Positions 17,139 through 25,292 of a DNA stretch of 64,000 nt are shown piece after piece (position 1 is the stretch's first letter; the number at the start of each line of letters is the position of its first letter). The translations under genes were made by a program, and so were the position numbers. The notes under the pieces were generated by a model. It did not search any database, had not been told where the DNA came from, and saw only the letters and a program-made list of their open reading frames with translations. Origin of the DNA: Blautia wexlerae DSM 19850 (GTDB lineage: Bacteria > Bacillota > Clostridia > Lachnospirales > Lachnospiraceae); assembly GCF_025148125.1 (NCBI RefSeq), contig NZ_CP102267.1, positions 4,474,501 through 4,538,500 on the forward strand, written 5' to 3'.

Positions 17139-17567
17139 TTACAAAATTACCAGCTCATCCCCCGGGTGGATCACACCTCCGTGGAGAACCTTCGTAAAAA
17201 CTCCCTGTTTCGGCATAATGCACTCTCCCATTTTCTTAAAGATCGCACATCCGCTGTGGCATTCTTTTCCAATCTGTGTCAGCTCCAGGACTACATCATT
17301 GCACTGGAATTTCGTGCCGATCGGAAGTGTGGCAAAGTCGATTCCCTGAACCACCAGGTTCTCTCCGAATGCCCCGTCTTCCACCTCTGCACCTCTGGCG
17401 CGAAAATCTTCAATCTTGTCAGAAGAGAGCAGACTTACCTGACGGTGCCATTTTCCGGCATGGGCATCACCCTCGATTCCCCAGTCCTCAATTACTTTAA
17501 TCTCCGGAACACTTGTCTTCTGTATTCCTTTTCTTTCACTTGTACAAACCGCAATTACTTTTCCCAT
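17139..17567 (-). CDS. MOSC-domain protein
   Basis: A 142-residue single MOSC domain (molybdenum cofactor sulfurase C-terminal type). Typical blocks are the start GKVIAVCTSERKG, IEGDAHAG near residue 32, RQVSLL, the GAFGENLVVQGID block (FGENL is the family signature) and GKECHSGCAIF with conserved cysteines. Standalone MOSC proteins bind the molybdenum cofactor or transfer sulfur to it. It is the last of three minus-strand Moco genes (moaC, mogA, MOSC); the 166-bp gap upstream contains no clear gene. Its neighbours strongly support a Moco-related role. The exact partner enzyme is not in this window. Confidence 0.88.
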   Translation of the reverse strand: MGKVIAVCTSERKGIQKTSVPEIKVIEDWGIEGDAHAGKWHRQVSLLSSDKIEDFRARGAEVEDGAFGENLVVQGIDFATLPIGTKFQCNDVVLELTQIGKECHSGCAIFKKMGECIMPKQGVFTKVLHGGVIHPGDELVIL

Positions 17568-17733
17568 AAGATTATCCCTTTCACCTTCCTGTTTTAGTTT
17601 CAGATACTGTTTTCGTACCTGCTCTTCCGTTTATTGCTGTCAGCTTATCTTCTCTGCTTTGGCTCACCGATTTCTCTTTTCGTCAGTACATTCTGACGCT
17701 GCTCTGCTTTCTTATCCCTGTTATCGCCATCAG

Positions 17734-18222
17734 TTATCTTGCGCAGTTCCTTGCTTCCCCTGTCATGATCTCAATGCCATGTTCAAGCGCATCAATAATA
17801 TACTCCAGGCTCTCTTTTACAGCTTTCGGACTTCCCGGCAGGTTAATGATCAGTGTTTTTTTGCGGATACCTGCCGTAGAACGGCTGAGCATGGCGCGTT
17901 TCGTGATGGTCATGCTGTACGCACGCATTGCCTCCGGAATCCCCGGTACACGTCTGTCAATAATATCCTCCGTTGCCTCCGGTGTAATATCTCTGGGTGA
18001 AAAACCGGTTCCGCCTGTTGTCAGGATCAGTTCCGCTGTGCCGCTGTCTGCGATTTCCGCCATTCTCTCTGACAGCATCTTTCTGTCATCCGGCAGAACA
18101 TCTTCAGCCACAACCTCATATCCATTCTTCTCAACAATCTCTCGGATCGCCGGTCCGCTTAAATCCTCACGTTCTCCGCGATATCCCGTATCACTGGATG
18201 TAATGATCGCTACTCTTTTCAT
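17734..18222 (-). CDS. mogA: MogA/MoaB-type molybdopterin adenylyltransferase
   Basis: A 162-residue protein of the MogA/MoaB/Cnx1G fold, close to the typical length. Motifs are TSSDTGYRGEREDLSGPAI at the N-terminus, LTTGGTGFSPRDITPEAT (residues about 66-83, the MPT-binding signature GGTGxxPRDxTPEA) and LPGSPKAVKE near residue 128. It adenylylates molybdopterin with ATP before molybdate insertion. It is 129 bp downstream of moaC on the same strand. The MoaB and MogA groups cannot be separated by eye; in Clostridia either name is used. Confidence 0.92.
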   Translation of the reverse strand: MKRVAIITSSDTGYRGEREDLSGPAIREIVEKNGYEVVAEDVLPDDRKMLSERMAEIADSGTAELILTTGGTGFSPRDITPEATEDIIDRRVPGIPEAMRAYSMTITKRAMLSRSTAGIRKKTLIINLPGSPKAVKESLEYIIDALEHGIEIMTGEARNCAR

Positions 18223-18351
18223 TTTATAAAAACCTCCCTGTCGGGCAGATAAAAAATTTTTTCGTCATCTGCCATTCTGTATTTCCATTATACACATTTC
18301 TTTTATTTTACCCAACAAATATTTTGCAAATCGCAAAGCAATTCGTGGATA

Positions 18352-18828
18352 TCAAAAATGGAAATCTCCACTCTTACCACCCGTCTTTTCAACCAGATGA
18401 ATATTGGACATTACCATATGCTTGTCAATTGCCTTACACATATCGTAGATCGTCAGAAGTGTCACCTGAACCCCTGTCAGCGCCTCCATTTCCACACCGG
18501 TCTTGCCCTCTGTTTTCACTGTACAGAAAGCGCGGATAATTCCGTTTATCTCATCCAGTTCATAGTCTACGGAACATTTCTGGATCGGAAGCGGATGGCA
18601 CATGGGAATCAACTCAGAAGTCCTTTTCACTCCCATAATCCCCGCTACACGTGCTACTCCAAGCACATCTCCCTTTTTCACGGAACCCTCTTTCACAGCC
18701 TCCATGATTGCTTCTCCTACATGAATCTCACCTGTGGCAACTGCTGTTCTGTAAGTGATATTTTTCCCGGAAACGTCTACCATAACTGCGTTTCCGTTCT
18801 CATCAAAATGATTAAAACCCTGTGACAT
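18352..18828 (-). CDS. moaC: Cyclic pyranopterin monophosphate synthase MoaC
   Basis: A 158-residue MoaC, the expected length. Diagnostic blocks are [14 protein letters not shown] at the start, [31 protein letters not shown] (residues about 48-78) and [11 protein letters not shown] near residue 120, then DMCKAIDK. MoaC converts the MoaA product into cyclic pyranopterin monophosphate, the first committed step of Moco synthesis. The start at 18828 is preceded by GGGGGATTTTGATC; the longer frame running to 18957 merely crosses the riboswitch. No moaA lies in the window. Its leader carries a strong promoter, a yybP-ykoY-like aptamer and an intrinsic terminator ending about 28 bases before the start codon. 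Confidence 0.95.
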   Translation of the reverse strand: MSQGFNHFDENGNAVMVDVSGKNITYRTAVATGEIHVGEAIMEAVKEGSVKKGDVLGVARVAGIMGVKRTSELIPMCHPLPIQKCSVDYELDEINGIIRAFCTVKTEGKTGVEMEALTGVQVTLLTIYDMCKAIDKHMVMSNIHLVEKTGGKSGDFHF

Positions 18829-18856
18829 GATCAAAATCCCCCTGTTTAAGTTTTTA

Positions 18857-18904
18857 CAAAAAGCGAGGCTCTTATTGTACGGGAACATACAATAAAAGCC
18901 TCGC
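18857..18904 (-). terminator. Expression-platform terminator of the moaC leader
   Basis: A perfect-looking 17-bp stem (GCGAGGCTTTTATTGTA with TACAATAAGAGCCTCGC, one G-U or mismatch) and a short loop are followed by TTTTT, on the minus strand. The 5' arm overlaps the 3' strand of the aptamer's P1 helix, so terminator and aptamer exclude each other. Confidence 0.85.
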
Positions 18905-18990
18905 CTGTTCATCACGATACGGTTGGAGTCTTTACCCACCGAAATTGACGACACCATGAATACTCATGAGTCAGTCACTCCCCTTTATCT
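18892..18990 (-). ncRNA. yybP-ykoY-like (Mn2+) riboswitch aptamer upstream of moaC
   Basis: The minus-strand leader has the conserved order of the yybP-ykoY class: AAAGGGGAGT at the 5' end, GTCGTCAATTTCGG in the middle, and AGGCGAGGCTTT closing P1 at the 3' end. These match the class's AAAGGGGAGUAGC, GUCGUCAAUUCG and GCAAGACCUUU blocks as I recall them. The class senses Mn2+ and normally turns genes on by preventing termination. Here P1 formation would disrupt the terminator at 18857-18904, consistent with an ON switch. Known targets are Mn exporters, TerC proteins and P-type ATPases; a moaC target is unusual. Identification is by eye. Confidence 0.7.
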
Positions 18991-18997
18991 AAATATT

Positions 18998-19026
18998 AAT
19001 ATAGCTTTTGAGAGTGTATTTGTCAA
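18998..19026 (-). promoter_or_regulatory. Promoter of the riboswitch-moaC transcript
   Basis: Consensus TTGACA (19021-19026), 17 bases, then TATATT (18998-19003) on the minus strand. It would start transcription just before the aptamer. Confidence 0.85.
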
Positions 19027-19090
19027 GATAATATTCGTAAGTTTTCACACATTTTCGCTACCATTCGCTTTGTTCTCAGTAATACAAAGA

Positions 19091-21049
19091 TCAGCAGATT
19101 TCTGCACCTGCAGGCATTTCCTTTTCCGGTACCATCAGGGAAAGGTTTCCGTCTGCATCTTCTGCGCAGAGGATCATTCCTTCACTGAGTACACCGGCAA
19201 GTTTGGCTGGTTTCAGGTTTGTGACTACCATAACCCTCTTACCTACCATTTCTTCTGCACTGTAGTGTGCTTTGATTCCGGATACGATCTGGCGCACCTG
19301 GCTGCCGATCTGTACCTGTGAGCAGAGCAGTTTCTTTGATTTCTTTACTTCTTCACATTTGATGATCTTACCAACCTGGAACTGAAGCTTGCCGAAATCT
19401 TCAAATGTGATCTCCGGTTTTGCTTCGATATCAATTACGTCTTCTTTTTCTTCTTTTGCAGGTTCTTCTGCTTTCGGCGGATGAAGCTCTGCCACCTTTG
19501 CAAGTACTTCTTTCAGGTCAAGACGGGCGAAAAGGATCTCCGGTTTTTCAGTTACTTTATTTCCTGACGGATAGAGGCCAAAGGTCTTAAGGTCTTCCAG
19601 TTCTCTGTCCTGTGCATTTAACTGGGCAAGGATTCTCTCTGTTGTTTCCGGCATAAAGGATTTCAGCAGAACCGCACCAATGCAGATTCCCTCAACCAGA
19701 TTGTAGAGAACTGTTGCAAGACGGTCTTTTTTCTCTTCATCCTTAGCAAGAGCCCATGGCATTGTTTCGTCGATGTATTTGTTGCAGCGTTTGAAGATTG
19801 TGAATACTTCTGTCATTGCATCTGCCACGCGGAGTTTATCCATTTTTTCGTTTACTTTGGCAGGTACGGAGAGAATGAAGTTCTTCAGATCATCATCTAC
19901 AGGTTCTGTAACGCCTTTGTTTTCTACCACACCGCCAAAATATTTGTTTGACATGGAAATGGTACGGTTTACAAGGTTTCCAAGGGTGTTAGCGAGTTCA
20001 GAATTGAGACGCTCTACCATCAGTTCCCATGTGATCACACCATCATTCTCGAATGGCATTTCATGAAGTACGAAGTAGCGGACTGCATCTACACCGAAGA
20101 AGTCTACCAGTTCATCTGCATAGATTACATTTCCTTTGGATTTACTCATCTTACCATCACCCTGAAGAAGCCATGGATGTCCGAATACCTGTTTCGGAAG
20201 TGGCAGATCCAGTGACATCAGGAAAATCGGCCAGTAAATTGTATGGAAACGGATGATGTCTTTACCGATCAGATGCAGGTCTGCAGGCCAGAGCTTGTTG
20301 AACTGGTCTGTGCTTTCGCCATCGCAGTCGTAGCCGATTCCTGTAATATAGTTTGTAAGGGCATCAAGCCATACATATACTACGTGTTTCGGATCAAAGT
20401 CTACCGGGATTCCCCATTTGAAGGAAGTTCTGGATACACAGAGATCCTGAAGTCCCGGGAGAAGGAAGTTGTTCATCATCTCATTTTTACGGGATTCCGG
20501 CTGGATGAAGTCCGGATGTGTATTGATGTAGTCGATAAGTTTGTCGGCATATTTGCTCATTTTGAAGAAATATGCTTCTTCTTTTGCAGGTACACATGGG
20601 CGTCCGCAGTCCGGACATTTGCCGTCTACAAGCTGGGATTCTGTAAAGAAAGATTCGCATGGTGTACAATACATTCCTTCATAGTGTCCTTTGTAGATGT
20701 CGCCTTTTGCGTACATTTTTTTGAAGATTTTTTTGACCTGTTTTTCGTGGTCTTCATCTGTGGTACGGATGAATTTGTCGTAGGATGTGTTCATCAGATC
20801 CCAGATTCTTTTGATCTCACCGGATACGTTGTCTACGAATTCTTTTGGAGTGATTCCGGCTTCTTCGGCTTTTAATTCGATTTTCTGACCATGTTCGTCG
20901 GTTCCTGTCTGAAAGAATACGTCATAGCCCTGCTGACGTTTGTAGCGGGCGATGGCATCGGCAAGGACGACTTCGTAGGTGTTGCCGATATGGGGTTTGC
21001 CGGATGTGTAGGCGATGGCGGTGGTGATGTAGTATTTCTGTTTTTCCAT
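19091..21049 (-). CDS. metG: Methionyl-tRNA synthetase
   Basis: A 652-residue class I synthetase that charges tRNA-Met. Motifs in order: TTAIAYTSGKPHIGN (HIGH motif as HIGN), a zinc-binding knuckle CTPCESFF...CPDCGRPC near residues 125-150, the catalytic KMSKSKGN at about residue 297, an anticodon-binding helical domain, and a C-terminal tRNA-binding OB fold (FGKLQFQVGKIIKCEEVKKSKKL). The start at 21049 follows AAAGGAGACAACAAACCC; the frame runs on through the leader to 21226 without a site. Expression is under a T-box leader (21451-21775). A long palindromic repeat (21085-21275) sits between the T-box terminator and the gene. Confidence 0.97.
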   Translation of the reverse strand: MEKQKYYITTAIAYTSGKPHIGNTYEVVLADAIARYKRQQGYDVFFQTGTDEHGQKIELKAEEAGITPKEFVDNVSGEIKRIWDLMNTSYDKFIRTTDEDHEKQVKKIFKKMYAKGDIYKGHYEGMYCTPCESFFTESQLVDGKCPDCGRPCVPAKEEAYFFKMSKYADKLIDYINTHPDFIQPESRKNEMMNNFLLPGLQDLCVSRTSFKWGIPVDFDPKHVVYVWLDALTNYITGIGYDCDGESTDQFNKLWPADLHLIGKDIIRFHTIYWPIFLMSLDLPLPKQVFGHPWLLQGDGKMSKSKGNVIYADELVDFFGVDAVRYFVLHEMPFENDGVITWELMVERLNSELANTLGNLVNRTISMSNKYFGGVVENKGVTEPVDDDLKNFILSVPAKVNEKMDKLRVADAMTEVFTIFKRCNKYIDETMPWALAKDEEKKDRLATVLYNLVEGICIGAVLLKSFMPETTERILAQLNAQDRELEDLKTFGLYPSGNKVTEKPEILFARLDLKEVLAKVAELHPPKAEEPAKEEKEDVIDIEAKPEITFEDFGKLQFQVGKIIKCEEVKKSKKLLCSQVQIGSQVRQIVSGIKAHYSAEEMVGKRVMVVTNLKPAKLAGVLSEGMILCAEDADGNLSLMVPEKEMPAGAEIC

Positions 21050-21084
21050 GGGTTTGTTGTCTCCTTTTTTGAATGTGGACGCCC

Positions 21085-21275
21085 GGGAAATTATTTCTCT
21101 TTCTATGCGGTTTCGGGATCTAGTAACTCTAAGTGTCTGAAAATCTGCTAAAAGCATTCTCAAAAATCTCAAACTCGCTTCGCTCAGACAGTGAGATTTT
21201 TGTTCATAACGCAGATTTCCAGGCACTAAGATTTACACGATCCCTGCAAATGCATAGAAAGAGAAATAATTTCCC
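21085..21275. repeat. ~190-bp palindromic element (family P) in the metG leader
   Basis: Outer arms GGGAAATTATTTCTCTTTCT and its complement at 21253-21275, middle arms around AAATCTGC/GCAGATTT, and inner arms AAAAATCTCA/TGAGATTTTT form one long imperfect hairpin around a ~20-nt loop. The loop on the minus strand reads CTGTCTGAGCGAAGCGAGTT and is identical in the copy at 37079-37277. Confidence 0.85.
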
Positions 21276-21450
21276 AGGCTGATTTTTGAAATGGTAACAA
21301 CTGCTCCTTATTTATGGAAGAAAAACATAAATTCTTCATGGTAGGAAGGAACTGGTGTTGGGGGAAATAATTCCTCTCCGTCGCAGTGCGATCCTGCCCG
21401 GAGGGCTTTTTTATATTATAGGAACATTACAGAGTAATTTCCTATAATAT

Positions 21451-21775
21451 AAAAAACGTCTCCTCAGACTATCTGAGAAGACGAGTATTACCCGTGTTAC
21501 CACTTCTGTTCGTTTCCGGGCTCGCGCGGGGAAACCTTGGGAGGTACATTATGATACCTCTACGCTGTAACAGGCGTGCCTGTCGCTGCCTAAAGCTGTT
21601 GGCTCTCAGCAGTGCCTCTCGGAAGCCATCTTCAACCTGCTCCTTGCATATCCCTCTCAGCCTTTGGATCTGTGATATGTGATCCATTGGGATTTCTCTG
21701 TAATACGGTCTGCGGATTTACTCTCTTCTTCAATGAGTTTGTGTTATTTCGTAACAGCACTCCGCTCTGTGATCG
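21451..21775 (-). ncRNA. T-box leader of metG
   Basis: On the minus strand the T-box core AGAAGTGGTAACACGGG (21491-21507) precedes an intrinsic terminator (GTCTTCTCAGA...TCTGAGGAGAC with T6, 21451-21483). The UGGU in the core fits the A-CCA end of tRNA-Met. A purine-rich Stem I region lies upstream. A Met codon ATG at 21627-21629 within GAAGATGGC could be the specifier, but this needs folding. Uncharged tRNA-Met would stabilise the antiterminator and switch metG on. The T-run also takes part in an inverted repeat 21407-21456. Confidence 0.85.
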
Positions 21776-21822
21776 TGGAACGCTGTTAGCTATAGGAAAT
21801 AGTTATTTCCTGTTATAGGGAA

Positions 21823-21850
21823 AATATAGCACATTTTGGTGGGTTTGTAA
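21823..21850 (-). promoter_or_regulatory. Promoter of the T-box-metG transcript
   Basis: TTACAA (21845-21850) and TATATT (21823-21828) with a 16-base spacer on the minus strand, just upstream of the T-box Stem I region. Confidence 0.55.
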
Positions 21851-21866
21851 ACCCACATCGTTACTG

Positions 21867-21969
21867 GTTACTGTTCACTCCGTTCACAGTAACGTAGCCA
21901 AAATTCATTCCAGATTGCCTGCGGCAATGGAATTTTGGCTTGTATGTCTCTGGATTTTGGCATATTCAG
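21867..21969. repeat. Dispersed repeat family X, copy 1
   Basis: It starts with the palindrome GTTACTGTTCAC...CACAGTAAC, then CAAAATTCATTCCAGATTGC, GGCAATGGAATTTTGGCTTG, TATGTCTC and ATTTTGGCATATTCA. The same blocks in reverse order occur at 49260-49402 and 51674-51791. It lies just downstream of the anSME gene stop. Confidence 0.8.
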
Positions 21970-22004
21970 TTTCCATCACCCATGGACTGGCAGGCAACAG
22001 TTTC

Positions 22005-23123
22005 TCAGCTTTTGGACAGGCTTTTCCCGATTTCCATGATCTGCTCATAGCACTGCCCGAAAAACATCCTGTATCCTTCACAGAAATAGTTTTTATAAAG
22101 TCCGGTATCAGGCTGAAAATCCCGATTGCGCTGGCAGCCTCCCCGGCAGAGTCGGAAATACTTACAGAGGCGGCACTCTTCATCCAATTTCCAGGATTGC
22201 TCGATGAACTGAATCTCGCTCCTTCTCTGGTTAATGTCGTCCAGGCGGTCAGTGTTAAAATTCCCCAGACGGTACTCATCCATCATATAAAAATCGCATG
22301 GATACACACTTCCGTCTGCCTCTACCACATTCTGGATTCCACAGACTCCTCTCTGTTCACAGGATTCCGCCATGTAACCTGCCGCAAGACCGACATAATT
22401 TTCAAACTGCCGGATAAAAGGCTGCTTTCCACGCCTCAAATCCTTGTACCACAGCCGGAATAAATCTGTCAGAAACTGTCCATATACCTCTGGTGAAAGG
22501 GAATACGGGGTTTTCCCATGTTCCTCCCCAAAGGGATCCAGACAGGCAATATATTGTTGATAATACCATCCTCGCCTTTGATAAGTGCCATATATTTCCC
22601 GAATATTCTCCGCGATTTTTGGCGTGACAACGGTTAGGATATTATAATCCACCCCATACTCATCCATCAGCATTGCCGTCTGATTGACACGGGCAAAGGT
22701 GCCGCTCCCGGAATGTGTGTGCCGCATAGAGTTATGGATTTCTTCCGTTCCGTCCACCGACAGGCCAATCAGGAAATGATTGTCTTTGAAAAACTGGCAC
22801 CATTCTTCTGTAATTGCATAACCATTGGTCTGAAGCGCATTCTGTACCTGTACATGATTCCTGTTGTACTGGTTCTGAAATTCAATTGCTTTTTTGAAGA
22901 AACCAACTCCGCGCAGGGTTGGCTCACCGCCCTGATAAATGTAGCTTATCATGCCCTCTGCCCGCAGCATCGTTTTCCGTATTATGTTTTTCAGCGTTTG
23001 CTCACTCATGTACCCGAAAGATTCTTGTGTACGTTTCTGTGCTTCATCACAGTAGAAACAATAGTTGCAGGACATGTTGCACATGCTGGAAGATGGTTTC
23101 ATTAAAACACTTATTGCTGGCAT
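22005..23123 (-). CDS. Anaerobic sulfatase-maturating radical SAM enzyme
   Basis: A 372-residue anSME, the same length and start pattern as the characterised clostridial enzyme. The radical SAM cluster motif is CNMSCNYC (Cys 15, 19 and 22), followed by YQGGEPTLRG, LQTNGYAI and SVDGTEEIHNSMR. The C-terminal SPASM region has CGIQNVVEADGSVYPCDFY and CRLCKYFRLCRGGC for two more Fe-S clusters. The enzyme converts an active-site Cys or Ser of a sulfatase to formylglycine without oxygen. The likely client is the Cys-type sulfatase at 26962-28449, whose motif is CGPAR. The gene stands alone on the minus strand with no close partner; promoter not identified. Confidence 0.93.
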   Translation of the reverse strand: MPAISVLMKPSSSMCNMSCNYCFYCDEAQKRTQESFGYMSEQTLKNIIRKTMLRAEGMISYIYQGGEPTLRGVGFFKKAIEFQNQYNRNHVQVQNALQTNGYAITEEWCQFFKDNHFLIGLSVDGTEEIHNSMRHTHSGSGTFARVNQTAMLMDEYGVDYNILTVVTPKIAENIREIYGTYQRRGWYYQQYIACLDPFGEEHGKTPYSLSPEVYGQFLTDLFRLWYKDLRRGKQPFIRQFENYVGLAAGYMAESCEQRGVCGIQNVVEADGSVYPCDFYMMDEYRLGNFNTDRLDDINQRRSEIQFIEQSWKLDEECRLCKYFRLCRGGCQRNRDFQPDTGLYKNYFCEGYRMFFGQCYEQIMEIGKSLSKS

Positions 23124-23289
23124 TTTACCTCTCCTTTATCTATAATTACTCTGTTTGTTTACCCCCGGTGGATAAAAGGCAACACACCACCGAAGGTATC
23201 TATGATCGTTCTTTCCTTGTATCTATGATTGTTCCGTATGTAAAATCATAGCACATTTTCTTTTTTCAGTTCCAGTACAGTTTTCCTCT

Positions 23290-23445
23290 TCACTGTGTCC
23301 TCGGCATTCGTATCTCTATGACAGTGTCCTGAAGGATATTGTACATGGTAAAAACCAGCGTGATGCCTGATTTTTCTCAATTCATTGTCCCCTCCAGCTT
23401 GTTCACAAGCAACTTATCATCCATGATTACCATACGAATGTCCAT
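23290..23445 (-). pseudogene. Possible degenerate small gene with in-frame TGA
   Basis: After a good ribosome binding site (GGAGGGTGATAACC) a frame starts at 23445 (MDIRMVIMDDKLL...), meets TGA at 23377-23379 after 22 codons, and continues in frame for 28 protein-like codons to TGA 23290-23292. It may be an inactivated short gene. The remaining stretch of the gap 23124-23719 shows nothing I can name. Confidence 0.3.
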
Positions 23446-23719
23446 GGTTATCACCCTCCTGCAGTTTCGGCTATCGCTTTTATTCTTTGTCTTATTTTAT
23501 AGAATCATGTCAGTTTTCACTGAGTGTATTCATCCCGAAACCAAAATCGCGGTATTTTCATATACTGTAACATACGCAAAATTATCTGTCTATTCAAAAC
23601 CCGACTTATCATTATCAATTATACGTCATGCCATACATTTACATCGTTTATATATAACAGTTTTACAACAAAGGATGCTGCGCCCTTCTCGGTATCCCCG
23701 GTAAGATTATGCAGCACAA

Positions 23720-24616
23720 TCATACTTCCGCAGATTCATAATCTTTTCCATATTTTCGGCATAAGTCAATAAAGGACTTCATTTGTTCTGTAAAATATTT
23801 CCGCTTATAATAAATCACATTCAGATTTCTTTTTAGCGGTTTTTTGAATGGTAACAGACATACATGATTCTCTTCCATATCTTTTTTTACTAAAAGGTAA
23901 GGAAGTACGGCAACGCCAAGACCGACAGACACCGCTTTTACAATAGCCTGTGTACTTGTGCTCTCCCAGACAGGATGAACTGTTATATTTTTCAGTTCAA
24001 AACCGGCATCCAGGATTTCCCGTCCCGCACTTCCTTTTTCCCGCATGAGAAAAGGATACGCTGACACTTCTTCCAAAGTAACCCATTTTTTATCAGCCAA
24101 TGGATGCGTAACAGGAACAATCGCACATAAATGGTCTGTCATAAATGGAATTGCCATGATATCAGCGTATTCGGGCTGGTTTTCAATCAAAGCAATGTCA
24201 ATCTTATTCTCTAAAACAAGTTGTTCAATAGCAGCAGACTGTTTGATAATAACAGTAATTTTTAGCATTGGATAAATTTCCTGATATTGTTTAAGCATTA
24301 GCGGGAGAATATGAGTGCCAATCGTAATGCTTGCACCGATACGGAGTGTTCCGCAATGATCCCAATCTTTAATTTTCTGTTCCATTTCATCAAACAACTC
24401 TATAATATGCAGTGCATATCTGTAAAGTTCATTCCCCGCTCCGGTCGGACTGATGTGCCGCCCAATCCGCTCAAAGAAACGGGTCCCATAATATTCCTCC
24501 ATCTCTTTTATGGCAAGGCTGACGGACGGCTGAGCGAGATGCAGAACATCAGCAGCCTTTGTAATACTGTTGTGTTCATATACAGAGACGAATATTTTCA
24601 TATATCTGAGCGTCAT
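23720..24616 (-). CDS. LysR-family transcriptional regulator
   Basis: A 298-residue LysR regulator, normal length. The N-terminal winged HTH is MKIFVSVYEHNSITKAADVLHLAQPSVSLAIKEMEEYYG. The C-terminal substrate-binding domain contains CGTLRIGASITIGTHILP and VGLGVAVLPYLLVKK. It is divergent from the chromate-transporter pair, whose first start codon lies 110 bp away, the usual LysR layout. It is therefore expected to control those transporter genes and itself in response to a small ligand. The ligand is unknown. Confidence 0.92.
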   Translation of the reverse strand: MTLRYMKIFVSVYEHNSITKAADVLHLAQPSVSLAIKEMEEYYGTRFFERIGRHISPTGAGNELYRYALHIIELFDEMEQKIKDWDHCGTLRIGASITIGTHILPLMLKQYQEIYPMLKITVIIKQSAAIEQLVLENKIDIALIENQPEYADIMAIPFMTDHLCAIVPVTHPLADKKWVTLEEVSAYPFLMREKGSAGREILDAGFELKNITVHPVWESTSTQAIVKAVSVGLGVAVLPYLLVKKDMEENHVCLLPFKKPLKRNLNVIYYKRKYFTEQMKSFIDLCRKYGKDYESAEV

Positions 24617-24725
24617 AATATCCCTTCTTCCAATCCATAATAAAACAGTTATCTATTTCATAGAATAATAATATTTTACATATGTGTCAAGAGCGGATAT
24701 ACTGGTATGCGAAGGAGGAAAAATC

Positions 24726-25292
24726 ATGGAAAATAAAAAGAACGTATTATGGAAGCTATTCATATCAACTTTATATTTAAGTGCCTTTACATTTGGCGGC
24801 GGATATGTGATTGTTACATTGATGAAAAAAAAATTTGTGGATGATTATCACTGGATTGAAGAGAATGAGATGTTGGATTTGGTTGCAATCGCGCAGTCAT
24901 CGCCGGGACCAATCGCAGTAAATGGCGCAATTGTAGTTGGGTATAAGCTTGCCGGAATGCCTGGAGTACTGGTGGCAATCATTGGAACAATTATTCCACC
25001 GTTTTTGATTATATCTGTGATTTCGGTTTGTTACAATGCTTTCCGCAGCAATTATTTTGTGAGCCAGATGTTGGAAGGTATGCAGGCTGGCGTTGGCGCG
25101 GTTATCGCATCTGTGACTTATGAAATGGGAGCCGATATCGTTCAGGATAAGAATGGCATATCCACAGTGATCATGGTTGGTGCATTTATTGCCTCCTGTA
25201 TCTTTGAAGTAAATGTAGTCTATGTTGTTATCGTTTGCGGACTAATCGGAGTAATCCGGACATGTATTGCAAAGAGGAGGAAAAATAAATGA
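24726..25292 (+). CDS. Chromate transporter half protein (CHR domain, N-type)
   Basis: A 188-residue single CHR-domain membrane protein with about six hydrophobic segments. Conserved blocks are FTFGGGYVIVTLMKKKF near residue 18 and SSPGPIAVNGAIVVGYKLAG near residue 58. Short-chain CHR proteins act as pairs and are thought to export chromate or a related oxyanion. The start at 24726 follows GAAGGAGGAAAAATC. Its stop overlaps the start of the second half (ATGA, 25289-25292), so the two are translationally coupled. Actual chromate export by gut anaerobes is doubtful; the natural substrate is unknown. Confidence 0.9.
   Translation: MENKKNVLWKLFISTLYLSAFTFGGGYVIVTLMKKKFVDDYHWIEENEMLDLVAIAQSSPGPIAVNGAIVVGYKLAGMPGVLVAIIGTIIPPFLIISVISVCYNAFRSNYFVSQMLEGMQAGVGAVIASVTYEMGADIVQDKNGISTVIMVGAFIASCIFEVNVVYVVIVCGLIGVIRTCIAKRRKNK

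Noticed and set aside
18829..18957. N-terminal extension of MoaC
   Set aside because: The extra 43 residues are translated riboswitch/terminator sequence; the ATG at 18828 has its own ribosome binding site.
20243..20875. 210-codon plus-strand frame opposite metG
   Set aside because: Phe/Val-rich shadow of a highly conserved gene; no start site and no family resemblance.
21050..21226. N-terminal extension of MetG
   Set aside because: The extension is translated family P repeat sequence; the ATG at 21049 is preceded by AAAGGAG.
23377..23379. TGA as selenocysteine codon
   Set aside because: No hairpin with SECIS features was recognised directly downstream and no known selenoprotein matches; a broken gene is simpler.
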